From: Rosettibacter sp037481715
GTDB taxonomy: Bacteria > Bacteroidota > Ignavibacteria > Ignavibacteriales > Melioribacteraceae
Assembly (NCBI GenBank): GCA_037481715.1
Contig: JBBFLD010000012.1
Location: forward strand, 1-64,000
Length of the DNA stretch: 64,000 nt
Direction: 5' to 3'
Shown: positions 17,411 through 26,674 of the stretch, one piece after another
Position numbering within the stretch: position 1 is the first letter of the stretch
How the letters are laid out: every line of letters begins with the position of its first letter
Position numbers and translations under genes: made by a program
Notes under the pieces: generated by a model
Databases searched by the model: none
Seen by the model: the letters and a program-made list of their open reading frames with translations, nothing else
What the model was told of the DNA's origin: nothing

Positions 17411-20400
17411 CTATTTCATAAAAATCATTTTTTTAACTGCAGTAAATTCTCCGGCATAAAGTCTATAGAAATAAATTCCTGAAGTGATTGAATTACCAAA
17501 ATTATCTTTTCCATCCCAAACAATTGAGTGATATCCTGCATTGAATTCCTTGTCAACAAGTGTTCTTATTTCTTGTCCCAATGCATTATAAATTTTTAAT
17601 GATACAAAACTTTTTTCTGGCAAAGAAAAATTAATAATGGTTTCAGGATTAAAAGGATTTGGATAATTCTGGAATAACTGATATTCAACTGGCAATGTTG
17701 TGAATTCTTGAACTGAGGTAATTTGCTTAGAAGATAAAGTTATTTCATCAAGATTTCCAAAATCAGAACCACTTGCAGAAAATCGAATTGTGTTATCATA
17801 ACCATCATTAAGATTAACATTAACACTGTCAATTACATAATTTGTCCATGCACCAGTTCCTTTCATTGTTAAATTTTTTGAAGTCCCATTCACGATTAAT
17901 AAACCAGTTCTATCAACATTTCCAAGTGCATATCTAAAATATAATTTATGTACACCGCCGCCAAATCCAGGCATATAGGTAAATTCAACAGCACTATTGT
18001 TTGCATCAAAATTAGCAAAGCCGGTTCCATGATATCCTAAATGATTATTATCTAAATATACTGTTCCAATTATTGTTGCATCTTCTGCTTGAAAAGTAAA
18101 ATAATCATCAGGTGTTATACTTAAAACTTCTGAATGAAGAGATTCTACTTTGTTTGTATCTGTTACAGTTAATGAATAATAATATGTCTTTCCTTTTATT
18201 AGATTTTTATCAATAAAATATTTTTGATTTTTATCGACTGAAAAAATTTGAGGAGATTTCATATCAGGAGAATCTGAACGATAAATATTTACATTTGATA
18301 TTGCATCAAGATTTTGAATTTCCCAAAGCAACAAAGCTGAATTCGAATCATAACGATAAGATAAATTTGTTGGTGCTGAAGGTCTAACTGTTGGAATTAT
18401 TTCAATAATTTCTGACAGTTGAGATTTATTCCCATCAGTATCATAAGCAGCTACAGCATAGTAGTAAATAGAATCATATTTAACATTTGTATCGACAAAA
18501 GTAGTTTTATTTCCAACATCAATTGAATCAGTAAAATGATTTTTATGAGTTCCTTTATAAATTATATAACCAGCTAAATCAGATTCAGTATTTGCATCCC
18601 ATTGAATAATTACTGTATCACCTGATGAAAATCCTCTAATGTTTTTAGGTATTGAAGGTGGCTTTAGACTATCAGGAATAAACATACTTTTCCCAACAAA
18701 AAAGCTTGGATGAGGTGGCTGATTATAACCAACATTTTGCCATGCAATCGCAAGTCGATATTGTCTATCATGCATAAAAGTAACTAAGCGATATGTTGTT
18801 GGAATATTTGTAGTATAAATTCTTAGTGCATTGTTATCGCTTGTTCGCCAAATAACTTCTTCTCTCCAGTCGCCAAATAAATCAGCTTGCAAGCAGGGAG
18901 TTGCTTTGGTTCCATTATTGGATGCACAACCTTCAGCTAATAATAAGATTGGATTTGTGCTGCCATCATATTTTCGAATGTTAATATTATCAAGTAACTC
19001 ACGTTCGAGGTCATCATCCCACCAGACAACAAAATTAGAAGAAGGAGGATTTGGACCAACTTTAACATTTTTGGCGCTTCGTAAACCATCTGTTCCACCC
19101 CAGCATTCCATCCCTGCGTACGAATCAAGAAGATTAGCAGCAACACCTCTACCAACATCACCTGGACCTGTACCCCAAATAACTTGACCTGTTTTTCCAT
19201 CGAGAAGAGCAGAACCAACAGCTGCTTTTTCATGAATTCCCCAGACTTCTAAACCCGGGTGGTCTGGGTCAATATCAGAAACATGCAAAGCATCACCATG
19301 TCCTAGTTTTGAATTCCAGAGACCAGTTCCATCATCATCCACAGCCATTGCACCATAAACTATTTCATCTTTTCCATCTCCATCAATGTCTGCAACACTT
19401 AAATTATGATTGCCCTGCCCAGCGTAATCTGGATATCCATTATTTGTATCAAAAATCCATTTTGTTTTTAATTGATTGTCTCGCCAATCCCATGCAACAA
19501 GAACTGTTCTGGTATAATAACCACGACACATAACAACACTTGGATGTACACCATCAAGATAGGCAACACAAGCAAGAAAACGGTCAACTCTATTTCCATA
19601 AGAATCTCCCCAAGAACTAACATTTCCTCTTGGAGGCAAATAATCTGTTGTTGCTAAAGCTTCACCTGTTTTGCCATCGAAGATAGTAAAATATTCAGGA
19701 CCTGATAGTATATATCCGCTTGAATTTCTGTAATCAGCATTAGCATCGCCAATGACATTACCTTTACCATCGATTGTTCCATCTGCTGTTTTGCAGGCTA
19801 CTTCTGCCTTTCCATCACCATTTAAATCATAAACAATAAATTGTGTGTAATGCGCACCTGCTCTGATATTTTTGCCAAGGTCAATGCGCCAAAGTAAAGT
19901 TCCATCCAATTCCAAACCATCAAGATAGACATTACCCGTATAACCACTTTGTGAATTATCTTTTGAATTCGATGGGTCCCATTTAAGTACAATTTCATAT
20001 TCACCATCACCATCTAAATCTGCTACGCTTGCATCATTTGGACTATAAGTATAACTAACCCCATCAGGAGTTTGTCCACCTGCAGGTCTTTGCAAAGGTA
20101 TTGTTTTATAAATCTGGCTCCATGGTGTAATTTCATTTGATGCTTCTTGTTCAATACCATTGATAATTGGAACAACAAAATACTTATCATTTAATGTTCC
20201 TGAAGTATCTACAAAATTCGTTGAGTTTAAAATTGGTTCATTATTTATTTTAACATGATTGCGGTAGATATTAAATTTTACATCAGCAGAATCAGAAGCA
20301 AGCAGCCTCCAGCTCAAGAAAATTCCTTTATCTTTTGCTGGAACTGCAATTAAACCTCTGTTTAATTTTTCCAATTGTTGAATTTGAGCCAAACTTTTAT

Positions 20401-20449
20401 TCACAATTAGAACAATGATAACCATTAATAATATCATTGCTCGCTTCAT
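17411..20449 (-). CDS. PL11 rhamnogalacturonan lyase with FnIII, CBM35-like and T9SS domains
   Basis: Protein of 1012 residues with a signal peptide ending 'SLAQ'. The catalytic domain, about 22-600, is of the YesW/YesX type: 'LNRGLIAVPAKDKG', 'FLSWRLLASDS' and repeated metal-binding propeller loops such as 'DLDGDGEYEIVLKWD', 'DLNGDGKAEVACKTADG' and 'DIDGDGKDEIVYGA'. Two fibronectin type III domains follow (about 600-690 and 690-780), then a CBM35-like module (785-905, 'FQAEDATI', 'GTGFANFDANNSAVEF'). The T9SS domain starts near 930 ('NYPNPFNPET') and ends 'KKMIFMK'. It would cut the RG-I backbone at the cell surface. GAGGG lies upstream of the ATG. This gene, with GH105 and GH106, defines the locus as RG-I directed. 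Confidence 0.93.
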   Translation of the reverse strand: MKRAMILLMVIIVLIVNKSLAQIQQLEKLNRGLIAVPAKDKGIFLSWRLLASDSADVKFNIYRNHVKINNEPILNSTNFVDTSGTLNDKYFVVPIINGIEQEASNEITPWSQIYKTIPLQRPAGGQTPDGVSYTYSPNDASVADLDGDGEYEIVLKWDPSNSKDNSQSGYTGNVYLDGLELDGTLLWRIDLGKNIRAGAHYTQFIVYDLNGDGKAEVACKTADGTIDGKGNVIGDANADYRNSSGYILSGPEYFTIFDGKTGEALATTDYLPPRGNVSSWGDSYGNRVDRFLACVAYLDGVHPSVVMCRGYYTRTVLVAWDWRDNQLKTKWIFDTNNGYPDYAGQGNHNLSVADIDGDGKDEIVYGAMAVDDDGTGLWNSKLGHGDALHVSDIDPDHPGLEVWGIHEKAAVGSALLDGKTGQVIWGTGPGDVGRGVAANLLDSYAGMECWGGTDGLRSAKNVKVGPNPPSSNFVVWWDDDLERELLDNINIRKYDGSTNPILLLAEGCASNNGTKATPCLQADLFGDWREEVIWRTSDNNALRIYTTNIPTTYRLVTFMHDRQYRLAIAWQNVGYNQPPHPSFFVGKSMFIPDSLKPPSIPKNIRGFSSGDTVIIQWDANTESDLAGYIIYKGTHKNHFTDSIDVGNKTTFVDTNVKYDSIYYYAVAAYDTDGNKSQLSEIIEIIPTVRPSAPTNLSYRYDSNSALLLWEIQNLDAISNVNIYRSDSPDMKSPQIFSVDKNQKYFIDKNLIKGKTYYYSLTVTDTNKVESLHSEVLSITPDDYFTFQAEDATIIGTVYLDNNHLGYHGTGFANFDANNSAVEFTYMPGFGGGVHKLYFRYALGNVDRTGLLIVNGTSKNLTMKGTGAWTNYVIDSVNVNLNDGYDNTIRFSASGSDFGNLDEITLSSKQITSVQEFTTLPVEYQLFQNYPNPFNPETIINFSLPEKSFVSLKIYNALGQEIRTLVDKEFNAGYHSIVWDGKDNFGNSITSGIYFYRLYAGEFTAVKKMIFMK

Positions 20450-20557
20450 TATATTTCCCTCAAAAATATTTATGAAAAAATTTTAACACATTTACAAAAT
20501 AAAAGTGCAGGCAAATTAATTCAGAAGAGGTAGGACACATTAATATTCGAAAATTCT

Positions 20558-21481
20558 TCAAGGTAAAATTGAAATTTCTTTTAGCCACAATTCAGCTAAT
20601 TCACTCCAAGTGTTTGTGGAGAGAGGATTATATCTCAAACCAATGTTATGTTTACCGCCAGCATATATATGAAGAGATGATTTATTTTCTTTCCCATTTT
20701 TCTTTAATGCTGTGAAATAAAAAATGCTGTTCATGCAATTTACTCCGTTATCATCCATTGCATGAACAATAAAAGCAGGCGGTGTAGTTGAATCAACCTG
20801 CTGTTCACATGAAAATTTTTTAATTAAAAATTCAGAAGGATTTTCTCCCAATAAATTATCTCGGCTCCCTTTATGAGCATAAGGCAATTCCATTGTTATT
20901 ACAGGAGAAATTAAAATAGTAAAATTTGGCTTGAAGGAATAAACATCAAGTGAATCATTTACCTTTGACCAATCATCTTTAATTGTAGAAAGACATGCAG
21001 CTAAATGTCCTCCAGCTGAACCACCCATTACACCAATCTTATTTGTATCAATACCATATTCATTTGCATGAGCACGAATATATCTCATAGCTCTTTGTGC
21101 ATCCTGCAATGGCGCTTTGTAACTTTCAATTACATCAGGTGATTGTGGTAGTCTGTGAATTAAAACAAATGCATTAATTCCCAAAGTATTAAGCCATTTT
21201 GCAAGTTGAAATCCACCAACTTCATAAGCTAACCTTACATATCCTCCCCCAGGGATTACAAGAACAGCAGCTTTTTTATTTTGAGAATCTGGGGTTTTGA
21301 ATTCATAAATTCCAGGTTTACTTACTCTATAAATACGTTCATTTGCTATGCTGTCTTTGATTTCTATTCCTCTGCTGTTTGGCATATTATTATTCCAGAG
21401 AGGAATAAACCTTTGAGCATAAATGCTTATGCTCATCAAAATTGATAACAAAATTATGAGATGGATATTTCGTTTTATCAT
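20558..21481 (-). CDS. Alpha/beta-hydrolase carbohydrate esterase
   Basis: Protein of 307 residues with a short signal peptide ending 'IYAQR'. The fold signatures are the oxyanion-hole segment 'VLVIPGGGYVRLAYE' and the nucleophile elbow 'GVMGGSAGGHLAA'. A late Asp ('HAMDDNGVN') and His ('GGKHNIGL') probably complete the triad. It belongs to the BD-FAE/acetylxylan-esterase-like group found in many polysaccharide loci. De-acetylation of pectin or RG-I, both naturally acetylated, is the likely role, but the substrate is inferred from the neighbours. It sits between the beta-helix protein and PL11 and has no T9SS domain, pointing to the periplasm. Confidence 0.78.
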   Translation of the reverse strand: MIKRNIHLIILLSILMSISIYAQRFIPLWNNNMPNSRGIEIKDSIANERIYRVSKPGIYEFKTPDSQNKKAAVLVIPGGGYVRLAYEVGGFQLAKWLNTLGINAFVLIHRLPQSPDVIESYKAPLQDAQRAMRYIRAHANEYGIDTNKIGVMGGSAGGHLAACLSTIKDDWSKVNDSLDVYSFKPNFTILISPVITMELPYAHKGSRDNLLGENPSEFLIKKFSCEQQVDSTTPPAFIVHAMDDNGVNCMNSIFYFTALKKNGKENKSSLHIYAGGKHNIGLRYNPLSTNTWSELAELWLKEISILP

Positions 21482-21526
21482 GATATATCAAATTTGTTTT
21501 TTATAATTTTCTTAAAAAATAAAAAA

Positions 21527-21560
21527 GTGGTCAACCAAATTAAAGAGATTGGTTGACCAC
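21527..21560 (-). terminator. Rho-independent terminator after the beta-helix T9SS gene
   Basis: A perfect 10 bp stem (GTGGTCAACC / GGTTGACCAC) encloses a 14-base loop, 13 bp past the stop at 21573. The A-rich run at 21515-21526 becomes a T run on the minus strand directly after the hairpin. This is the clearest terminator in the window. It separates the receptor/beta-helix pair from the enzyme genes. Confidence 0.9.
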
Positions 21561-21572
21561 TCAACACAAAAA

Positions 21573-23273
21573 TTATTTCGTTAATATCATTTTTTTGGAA
21601 GCTACATAATTCTTACCATGAATTCCAACTGCATTAATATTATAGATGTAAACACCACTGCTCAAATTATATGCATTGAAGTTAAATGTATGAACACCAG
21701 CAGGCAAGTCTTTATCTTTTAGTTCAAATACTTTTTGACCTAAAATATTGTAAATAGTAATTGTAACTTTTGACTGCTCGGGCAAACCAAATTCAAATTT
21801 GGTAGATGGATTGAAAGGATTTGGATAGTTATTTGTTAAGTAGTATTCATTTGGAATTGATGTGCTATAAGACTCAACTGAAGTATAATTTTTCCATGTA
21901 ATTAATGCTGAAGCACTATCTCCTGGAATATATACATACTTAGCGTTAGTCATTGAATCTCTCAATGCAGCAATATATTTATCTCTGTTAGCAAGGTAGA
22001 TGGCTTTTTTATCAGGGAACCAGTTAAGGTCGCCGAGTGGCAATCCATCAGTACCGCCTGTCAATAAAGTATCATTTGTGTATTTCAAATTAAACTTAGG
22101 AGGCCAATTGAGAACTGGCAAGCCATCAGCATTATAAGTTACTGGGCGTTCAATACGCCAATCTGGGTAAGTTCCTATTTTAAGCCAATGGAATTTTAAC
22201 CAAGCAAGCATGCTGTCGACATTATTTGGAGGATTTATAAACTTGGGGTCAATTTGCCAATAATTTTTCCCGATTCTGAAATTATTATCTGCTAATATTG
22301 TTGAGTCAACGTCTTTATTCCACAACAGGCATTGTTTTAATGTATCAGCAAATTCTGTTTTATAATATTGCAAAAATCTTGGGTCTAAATACATTGCATT
22401 AAATCCATGATACAATGAAATTGAATCCAGTTTTTCTTTTACATCTGTAAAGTATTCCCATGTTGTGAAATAAGTTTCATAGCCATTTGTATTAGGCATA
22501 CGACCGCGCCAGCTCCAGTTATAAAAAATATTATTTGCCTGTATTGCTTCATACCAGTGAAGTTCATGAGCATTTATCTGTTGGTTTACATATGTATTGT
22601 GCAGCACATACAACGTTGATGTAAAAAAGTTACCACCATTACCAAATTCCCTTGCCATATTAACAGATGTATTATTTTCAAAAGTAAGCTTTTTGCAAGC
22701 AGCATCGAGTCTAAACGGCATTCCGCCGAAAGGTGAACTGCTTCTTCTTACTCCATTAATAAAAACACAATTTGTAATTGTAATTTCTTCAGTTGGTGCT
22801 GTACTTCTTGTACAATGATCTACATAATCAGTAAAAGCACAATTATCCCAAACAATTTTATATCCACCATAATTACGAACAAAAGTTGAGATATTGACAT
22901 CATTACCATGAAGACCACTTAAGAGAATATTTTTTAATACAATACTGCCTCCTGCTCTTAAGTTGAACATATCTCTTGCTCTGCCATCAGCTCCAGGTGT
23001 CTGCAGAAAGACTGGTGGATTGGGGTCATTCATAATCCAGCCATTGTAAGGACCTTCAATTACAAGGTCAAAATCAACTTCCAAAGCTCCATCAAAGGCA
23101 TAAAATTTACCGCTTTCGACTTTGTAAACCTTATGTGCTTGTGAGCCATCGGCTAGTGTGTCAGCAGCAATTTGAGCATTAACAAACTGATTTGGATCAA
23201 GTACCATTTCCTGAGCAAATACAAAAGGCGATACTATCAACAATAAAACCAAAAGTAATGCATATTTCTTCAT
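21573..23273 (-). CDS. T9SS-exported right-handed beta-helix-like protein of unknown function
   Basis: Protein of 566 residues with a signal peptide (1-20, ending FAQ) and AAGGAGGG before the ATG. Residues 40-260 look like beta-helix turns ('DLVIEGPYNGWIMND', 'SIVLKNILLSGLHGN', 'KIVWDNCAFTDYVDHC', 'ITITNCVFINGVRR', 'LTFENNTSVNM'). Residues 270-460 are unlike anything I recognise. A T9SS domain starts near 480 ('NYPNPFNPST') and ends 'SKKMILTK'. It is the first gene after the TonB-dependent receptor, with its own terminator, so it may be made in larger amounts than the enzymes. A surface glycan-binding role or an unrecognised lyase are both possible. Confidence 0.65.
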   Translation of the reverse strand: MKKYALLLVLLLIVSPFVFAQEMVLDPNQFVNAQIAADTLADGSQAHKVYKVESGKFYAFDGALEVDFDLVIEGPYNGWIMNDPNPPVFLQTPGADGRARDMFNLRAGGSIVLKNILLSGLHGNDVNISTFVRNYGGYKIVWDNCAFTDYVDHCTRSTAPTEEITITNCVFINGVRRSSSPFGGMPFRLDAACKKLTFENNTSVNMAREFGNGGNFFTSTLYVLHNTYVNQQINAHELHWYEAIQANNIFYNWSWRGRMPNTNGYETYFTTWEYFTDVKEKLDSISLYHGFNAMYLDPRFLQYYKTEFADTLKQCLLWNKDVDSTILADNNFRIGKNYWQIDPKFINPPNNVDSMLAWLKFHWLKIGTYPDWRIERPVTYNADGLPVLNWPPKFNLKYTNDTLLTGGTDGLPLGDLNWFPDKKAIYLANRDKYIAALRDSMTNAKYVYIPGDSASALITWKNYTSVESYSTSIPNEYYLTNNYPNPFNPSTKFEFGLPEQSKVTITIYNILGQKVFELKDKDLPAGVHTFNFNAYNLSSGVYIYNINAVGIHGKNYVASKKMILTK

Positions 23274-23366
23274 TGGTCCCTCCTTTTTTGAGTTTGATTT
23301 TAATTAATTAATTATTGGATTGGATATAAAAAAGGTATGACACTATTTCAGAATATTAATTTTTAC

Positions 23367-23378
23367 ATCACCTCCTTC
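23367..23378 (-). promoter_or_regulatory. Orphan Shine-Dalgarno sequence
   Basis: On the minus strand GAAGGAGGTGAT, a near-full complement of a typical 16S rRNA 3' end, lies 15 bp past the receptor stop codon. The only adjacent start-like codon (ATG) is followed at once by a stop (TAA). It serves no gene that I can see. Confidence 0.5.
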
Positions 23379-23392
23379 AATGAATTAATAGG

Positions 23393-26344
23393 TTAAAATG
23401 AATAACGAATTCCCAAATCTGCAGTAGTTCCATAATATTCTACTCCAGATAATTTTTCTAAAGTGCTCACGAATTGACGGTCGGGTGTGTTAGTGATATT
23501 ATTGATGTTCAAATAAATCTGAAGTCCCTTAATCCATGGTAATTTTTGATAAGCAGTAAAATCCCATCTGTAATATGCAGCAGTATAAGAATCAAGTTCT
23601 TTATAAACTGGATGTGCACTTCGCAATACATTATCTTGATACAAGAATGACAATCTTGCTGAAAAATCACCAATATCATATCCAATAGTTAAATTCAATA
23701 TATCATTTGGCTGATTTACTAATCTACCCGTTCTTGTTGTATCGATATATTTATATTTCTTAAATACACCAGTTCCTGTAGCAACACTCTTAAAATACGG
23801 ATAACGTGTTACAGAATTAATGTGTGTGTAATTAATATTAAATACCAAACCTTTTAAAAATGAAGGCAAATACCAGAAGTGAGTTTGCCAGTCTAATTCA
23901 ATTCCTCTTACATAAGAAGTTTCTTCTAAGTTAGTCCATGTATTTATGGTAGTATAATCTGCTTGTGTCAATTTATATCTGTAATGAATTTTAGAAGCAT
24001 CTTTAGTATAATATTGAATAGGAACAATCAAATTCTTAATCTCTTTATAAAAGAATCCTGCTGTAAATAGACCAATATGATGTTCATAGACGGAAGCATA
24101 TAAATCATAATTCTGAGTTACTGCAGGTTTTAAATAAGGATTTCCTAATCTTAGTGTTGGAGCACTATAAGTGTCAACATATAAAAATGGAGAAACAGCG
24201 CGGTAATCAGGATAAATTATACTCTTGGTGCTTGCTAAACGGAAATCAAGCCAACTAGTTGGTTTTATTCTCAATACTATTTGTGGGAACCATGTTTCTC
24301 CTTTTGTTGAATCCCAATGAACTTTTTTATGGTCATAATAATATTCGCCTGGTGTTGTTAATCTACCAAAAACATAAGTTGAATCTGCTTCGTAATCAAA
24401 ACTAAATCGTTCATATCTTAATCCAGGTAAAAAAGTAACATATTTGCCAATATTTAATTCTGTCATAATGTAGAAAGCACCAAAGTCTCTTGTGTAGTTA
24501 TAATCATACTGAGTTGATTCTAATGGGGATGGAAGATAATAGCCATATTGTTTAGCTAATTCTTCCATGTGATGCATTTTCCAGATAGAAATTTTATTGA
24601 AAAATATATCACCACTAATACCTTCATGACCAGAAAGGAAATTACCTACATCATAACCCGGGTCTGCAAATAATTCAGCTCTTAAGCCATTGTCCTTCTT
24701 TTCTATACCTAAATCTGTCCATATTGAATCTCTTAACAAAGTATTAAAATTGCCTGCAAGCCCACCTCTGTCTGTATCAATATACCATTGAGTTTCATCA
24801 TTTTTTCTTGTGTTGCGCTCATATTTGCCTCCAAGTTTTAAATTACCAGAAATATATTTTGTTATTGTATAAGGTAATTTGAAATTTAATACAGCAGCCT
24901 GAGCAGATTCATCAACATCTCGCTTAAGAGTAGAAGTATTTGTAATTATTTTATCTTTTTGAAGAACAGTTACAGAATTAAGAAAATCACTTGGGGACAT
25001 ATTTTTTTGGTTAGTCACTGGACTTGTCCATCCCTGCACACCACCAGACCTAGTTCTAACATCCATTCTTAAATCGCCCGGATTACGCTGAATTGTAAAT
25101 GAATTGGAAAGAGAAAAATCCATATTAATATTTGCAAATTCAAATTCACCTTGAAGTGCATTGCTTATGACCGTATTGGTAAATTCTCTTTCTACTGCAA
25201 AACCTCTCCAATCATAATCTGTAGAAAAATAATTTTGCTGTTCAATTTGATGTTCATTTAAGCTGCCAATAAAATTATTCAATATTAATGAACCTTTTGA
25301 TAATTGATAATCTAAAACAAGGCTTCCACCTATTCTCTTTCTATCCGTAACCTTATCACTTATTGTAACAGTAGAAAGATATGTTGGTATATAACCTTTA
25401 ACTTTTATTTCTTCTTCATTAGTTGTATAAGATGCTGTTAGTTCATCAGAATTTCTATTGAACTTATCTATATAAACTGATACCTGCACTCCTAACTTAT
25501 CATTAAAATAGCGGTTGCTTGCAAGTCCTGTTAATCTATAATTGCCAAATGGTTTTGTATTAGCTAATGATGCATATCCATTCTGTACTGTAAAATTACT
25601 ATGAAATCCTTCCCTTGCTTTGCTTATTCTAAGATTAACAGAACCACCTACAGCATCAGCATCCATATCTGCTGTTAAAACTTTTGTAACTTCAATACCA
25701 GAAAGGATGTTTGGAGCAATCATATTTAAATCAACACTTCTGTTGTCACGGTCTGTAGATTGCAAGCGAACACCATTAACCATCATAACATTATATTGAG
25801 GTGAAAGACCGCGAATGGTTACTTTTTGTCCTTCTCCACCACTTCTTATTAATGAAATGCCTGGAAGTCTTGCTACAGACTCAGCAGCATTTACATCTGG
25901 GATATCTTTAATTCGGTCTGATGAAACAATATTTTTAATTGTAGTAGAAGATAATTGCTGATTAATTGCTTCAATTTGTCCTTCTGCTTGTGCAGTTATT
26001 ATTACCTCGCCAGTTTCGATTGCAACATATTCTAATTCAACATTAATTTCTACTGTCATTCCTGCTTTAACTGTTATAGGAATTCTCTGGTCTTTATAAC
26101 CGAGATATTTTACAATTAGATTATAATTTCCAGCCGGCACGCTGCGAATTAAATAGCTGCCGTCATACGCAGCAGCATCTCCTATACCTGTTCCTTCAAG
26201 CATTACATTTGCTCCAGGCAGAGGTTCACCTGTAGTTTTATCTGTAACTTTTCCTTTAATTCTGCCTGAACCCTGTGCTTCGATGATATTTAATCCCACA
26301 GCAAATAAAAGTAAAAACATAAAAATTGGTCTAACTATCTTCAT
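23393..26344 (-). CDS. TonB-dependent receptor, SusD-less, of the pectin locus
   Basis: Protein of 983 residues with a signal peptide ending 'IIEAQG'. It has a carboxypeptidase-regulatory-like domain (about 27-105, 'GKVTDKTTGEPLPGANV'), a plug domain (130-235, 'ESVARLPGISLIRSGGEG' then 'VTIRGLSPQYNVMMVNG'), and a 22-strand-type barrel ending in the aromatic residue Phe ('LGIRYSF'). It would import RG-I oligosaccharides across the outer membrane using TonB energy. No SusD-like lipoprotein is present on either side, unlike typical Bacteroides loci. The plug wording is closer to non-SusC TonB receptors. It leads the pectin locus, after a 330 bp gap, with GGAG upstream of the ATG. Confidence 0.9.
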   Translation of the reverse strand: MKIVRPIFMFLLLFAVGLNIIEAQGSGRIKGKVTDKTTGEPLPGANVMLEGTGIGDAAAYDGSYLIRSVPAGNYNLIVKYLGYKDQRIPITVKAGMTVEINVELEYVAIETGEVIITAQAEGQIEAINQQLSSTTIKNIVSSDRIKDIPDVNAAESVARLPGISLIRSGGEGQKVTIRGLSPQYNVMMVNGVRLQSTDRDNRSVDLNMIAPNILSGIEVTKVLTADMDADAVGGSVNLRISKAREGFHSNFTVQNGYASLANTKPFGNYRLTGLASNRYFNDKLGVQVSVYIDKFNRNSDELTASYTTNEEEIKVKGYIPTYLSTVTISDKVTDRKRIGGSLVLDYQLSKGSLILNNFIGSLNEHQIEQQNYFSTDYDWRGFAVEREFTNTVISNALQGEFEFANINMDFSLSNSFTIQRNPGDLRMDVRTRSGGVQGWTSPVTNQKNMSPSDFLNSVTVLQKDKIITNTSTLKRDVDESAQAAVLNFKLPYTITKYISGNLKLGGKYERNTRKNDETQWYIDTDRGGLAGNFNTLLRDSIWTDLGIEKKDNGLRAELFADPGYDVGNFLSGHEGISGDIFFNKISIWKMHHMEELAKQYGYYLPSPLESTQYDYNYTRDFGAFYIMTELNIGKYVTFLPGLRYERFSFDYEADSTYVFGRLTTPGEYYYDHKKVHWDSTKGETWFPQIVLRIKPTSWLDFRLASTKSIIYPDYRAVSPFLYVDTYSAPTLRLGNPYLKPAVTQNYDLYASVYEHHIGLFTAGFFYKEIKNLIVPIQYYTKDASKIHYRYKLTQADYTTINTWTNLEETSYVRGIELDWQTHFWYLPSFLKGLVFNINYTHINSVTRYPYFKSVATGTGVFKKYKYIDTTRTGRLVNQPNDILNLTIGYDIGDFSARLSFLYQDNVLRSAHPVYKELDSYTAAYYRWDFTAYQKLPWIKGLQIYLNINNITNTPDRQFVSTLEKLSGVEYYGTTADLGIRYSF

Positions 26345-26674
26345 GTCTCACTCCTTTTTTAATTGGAGATTTGTTTATTAGATTATTGTTCATAATTGTT
26401 CTAATAGGCAATAACAAAATGATTGAAAAAGTTATATTTGTTTGAATAAATTGTTGCAGTACATATGATATTATTTTTTCTTACAGCAGATAAGCTGAAG
26501 AGCAAGACAAAATGAATAATCACATTTTTAATTTTTGTAAATATATGTTTGAATACTTCGTTTTGCTCATTATGATAAATCCCTTTATTGCAATATTCAG
26601 CTTTGATAGTTTTTACTTGAGAAAGTTTTAACAAATTGAGTTTATGTTTAATAAAAACGGACACAATACAGCTT
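26345..26674. other. Intergenic region between rhaB and the TonB receptor
   Basis: This 330 bp stretch probably holds the promoter of the pectin locus. Near its receptor end the minus strand has a direct repeat GAACAAT-TAT-GAACAAT. I see no RNA gene, no convincing terminator after rhaB, and no match to the LacI-type palindrome. An open frame spans it but does not look like a protein. Confidence 0.4.

Noticed and set aside
18831..19187. 118-residue plus-strand open frame
   Set aside because: It is antisense to the conserved PL11 catalytic domain and is one of many shadow frames; no plus-strand gene in the window has coding support.
20540..20557. TTTTCGAATA-like word between PL11 and the esterase as another operator
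   Set aside because: Only the 6-base core TTCGAA agrees with the LacI-type palindrome; flanks do not match.
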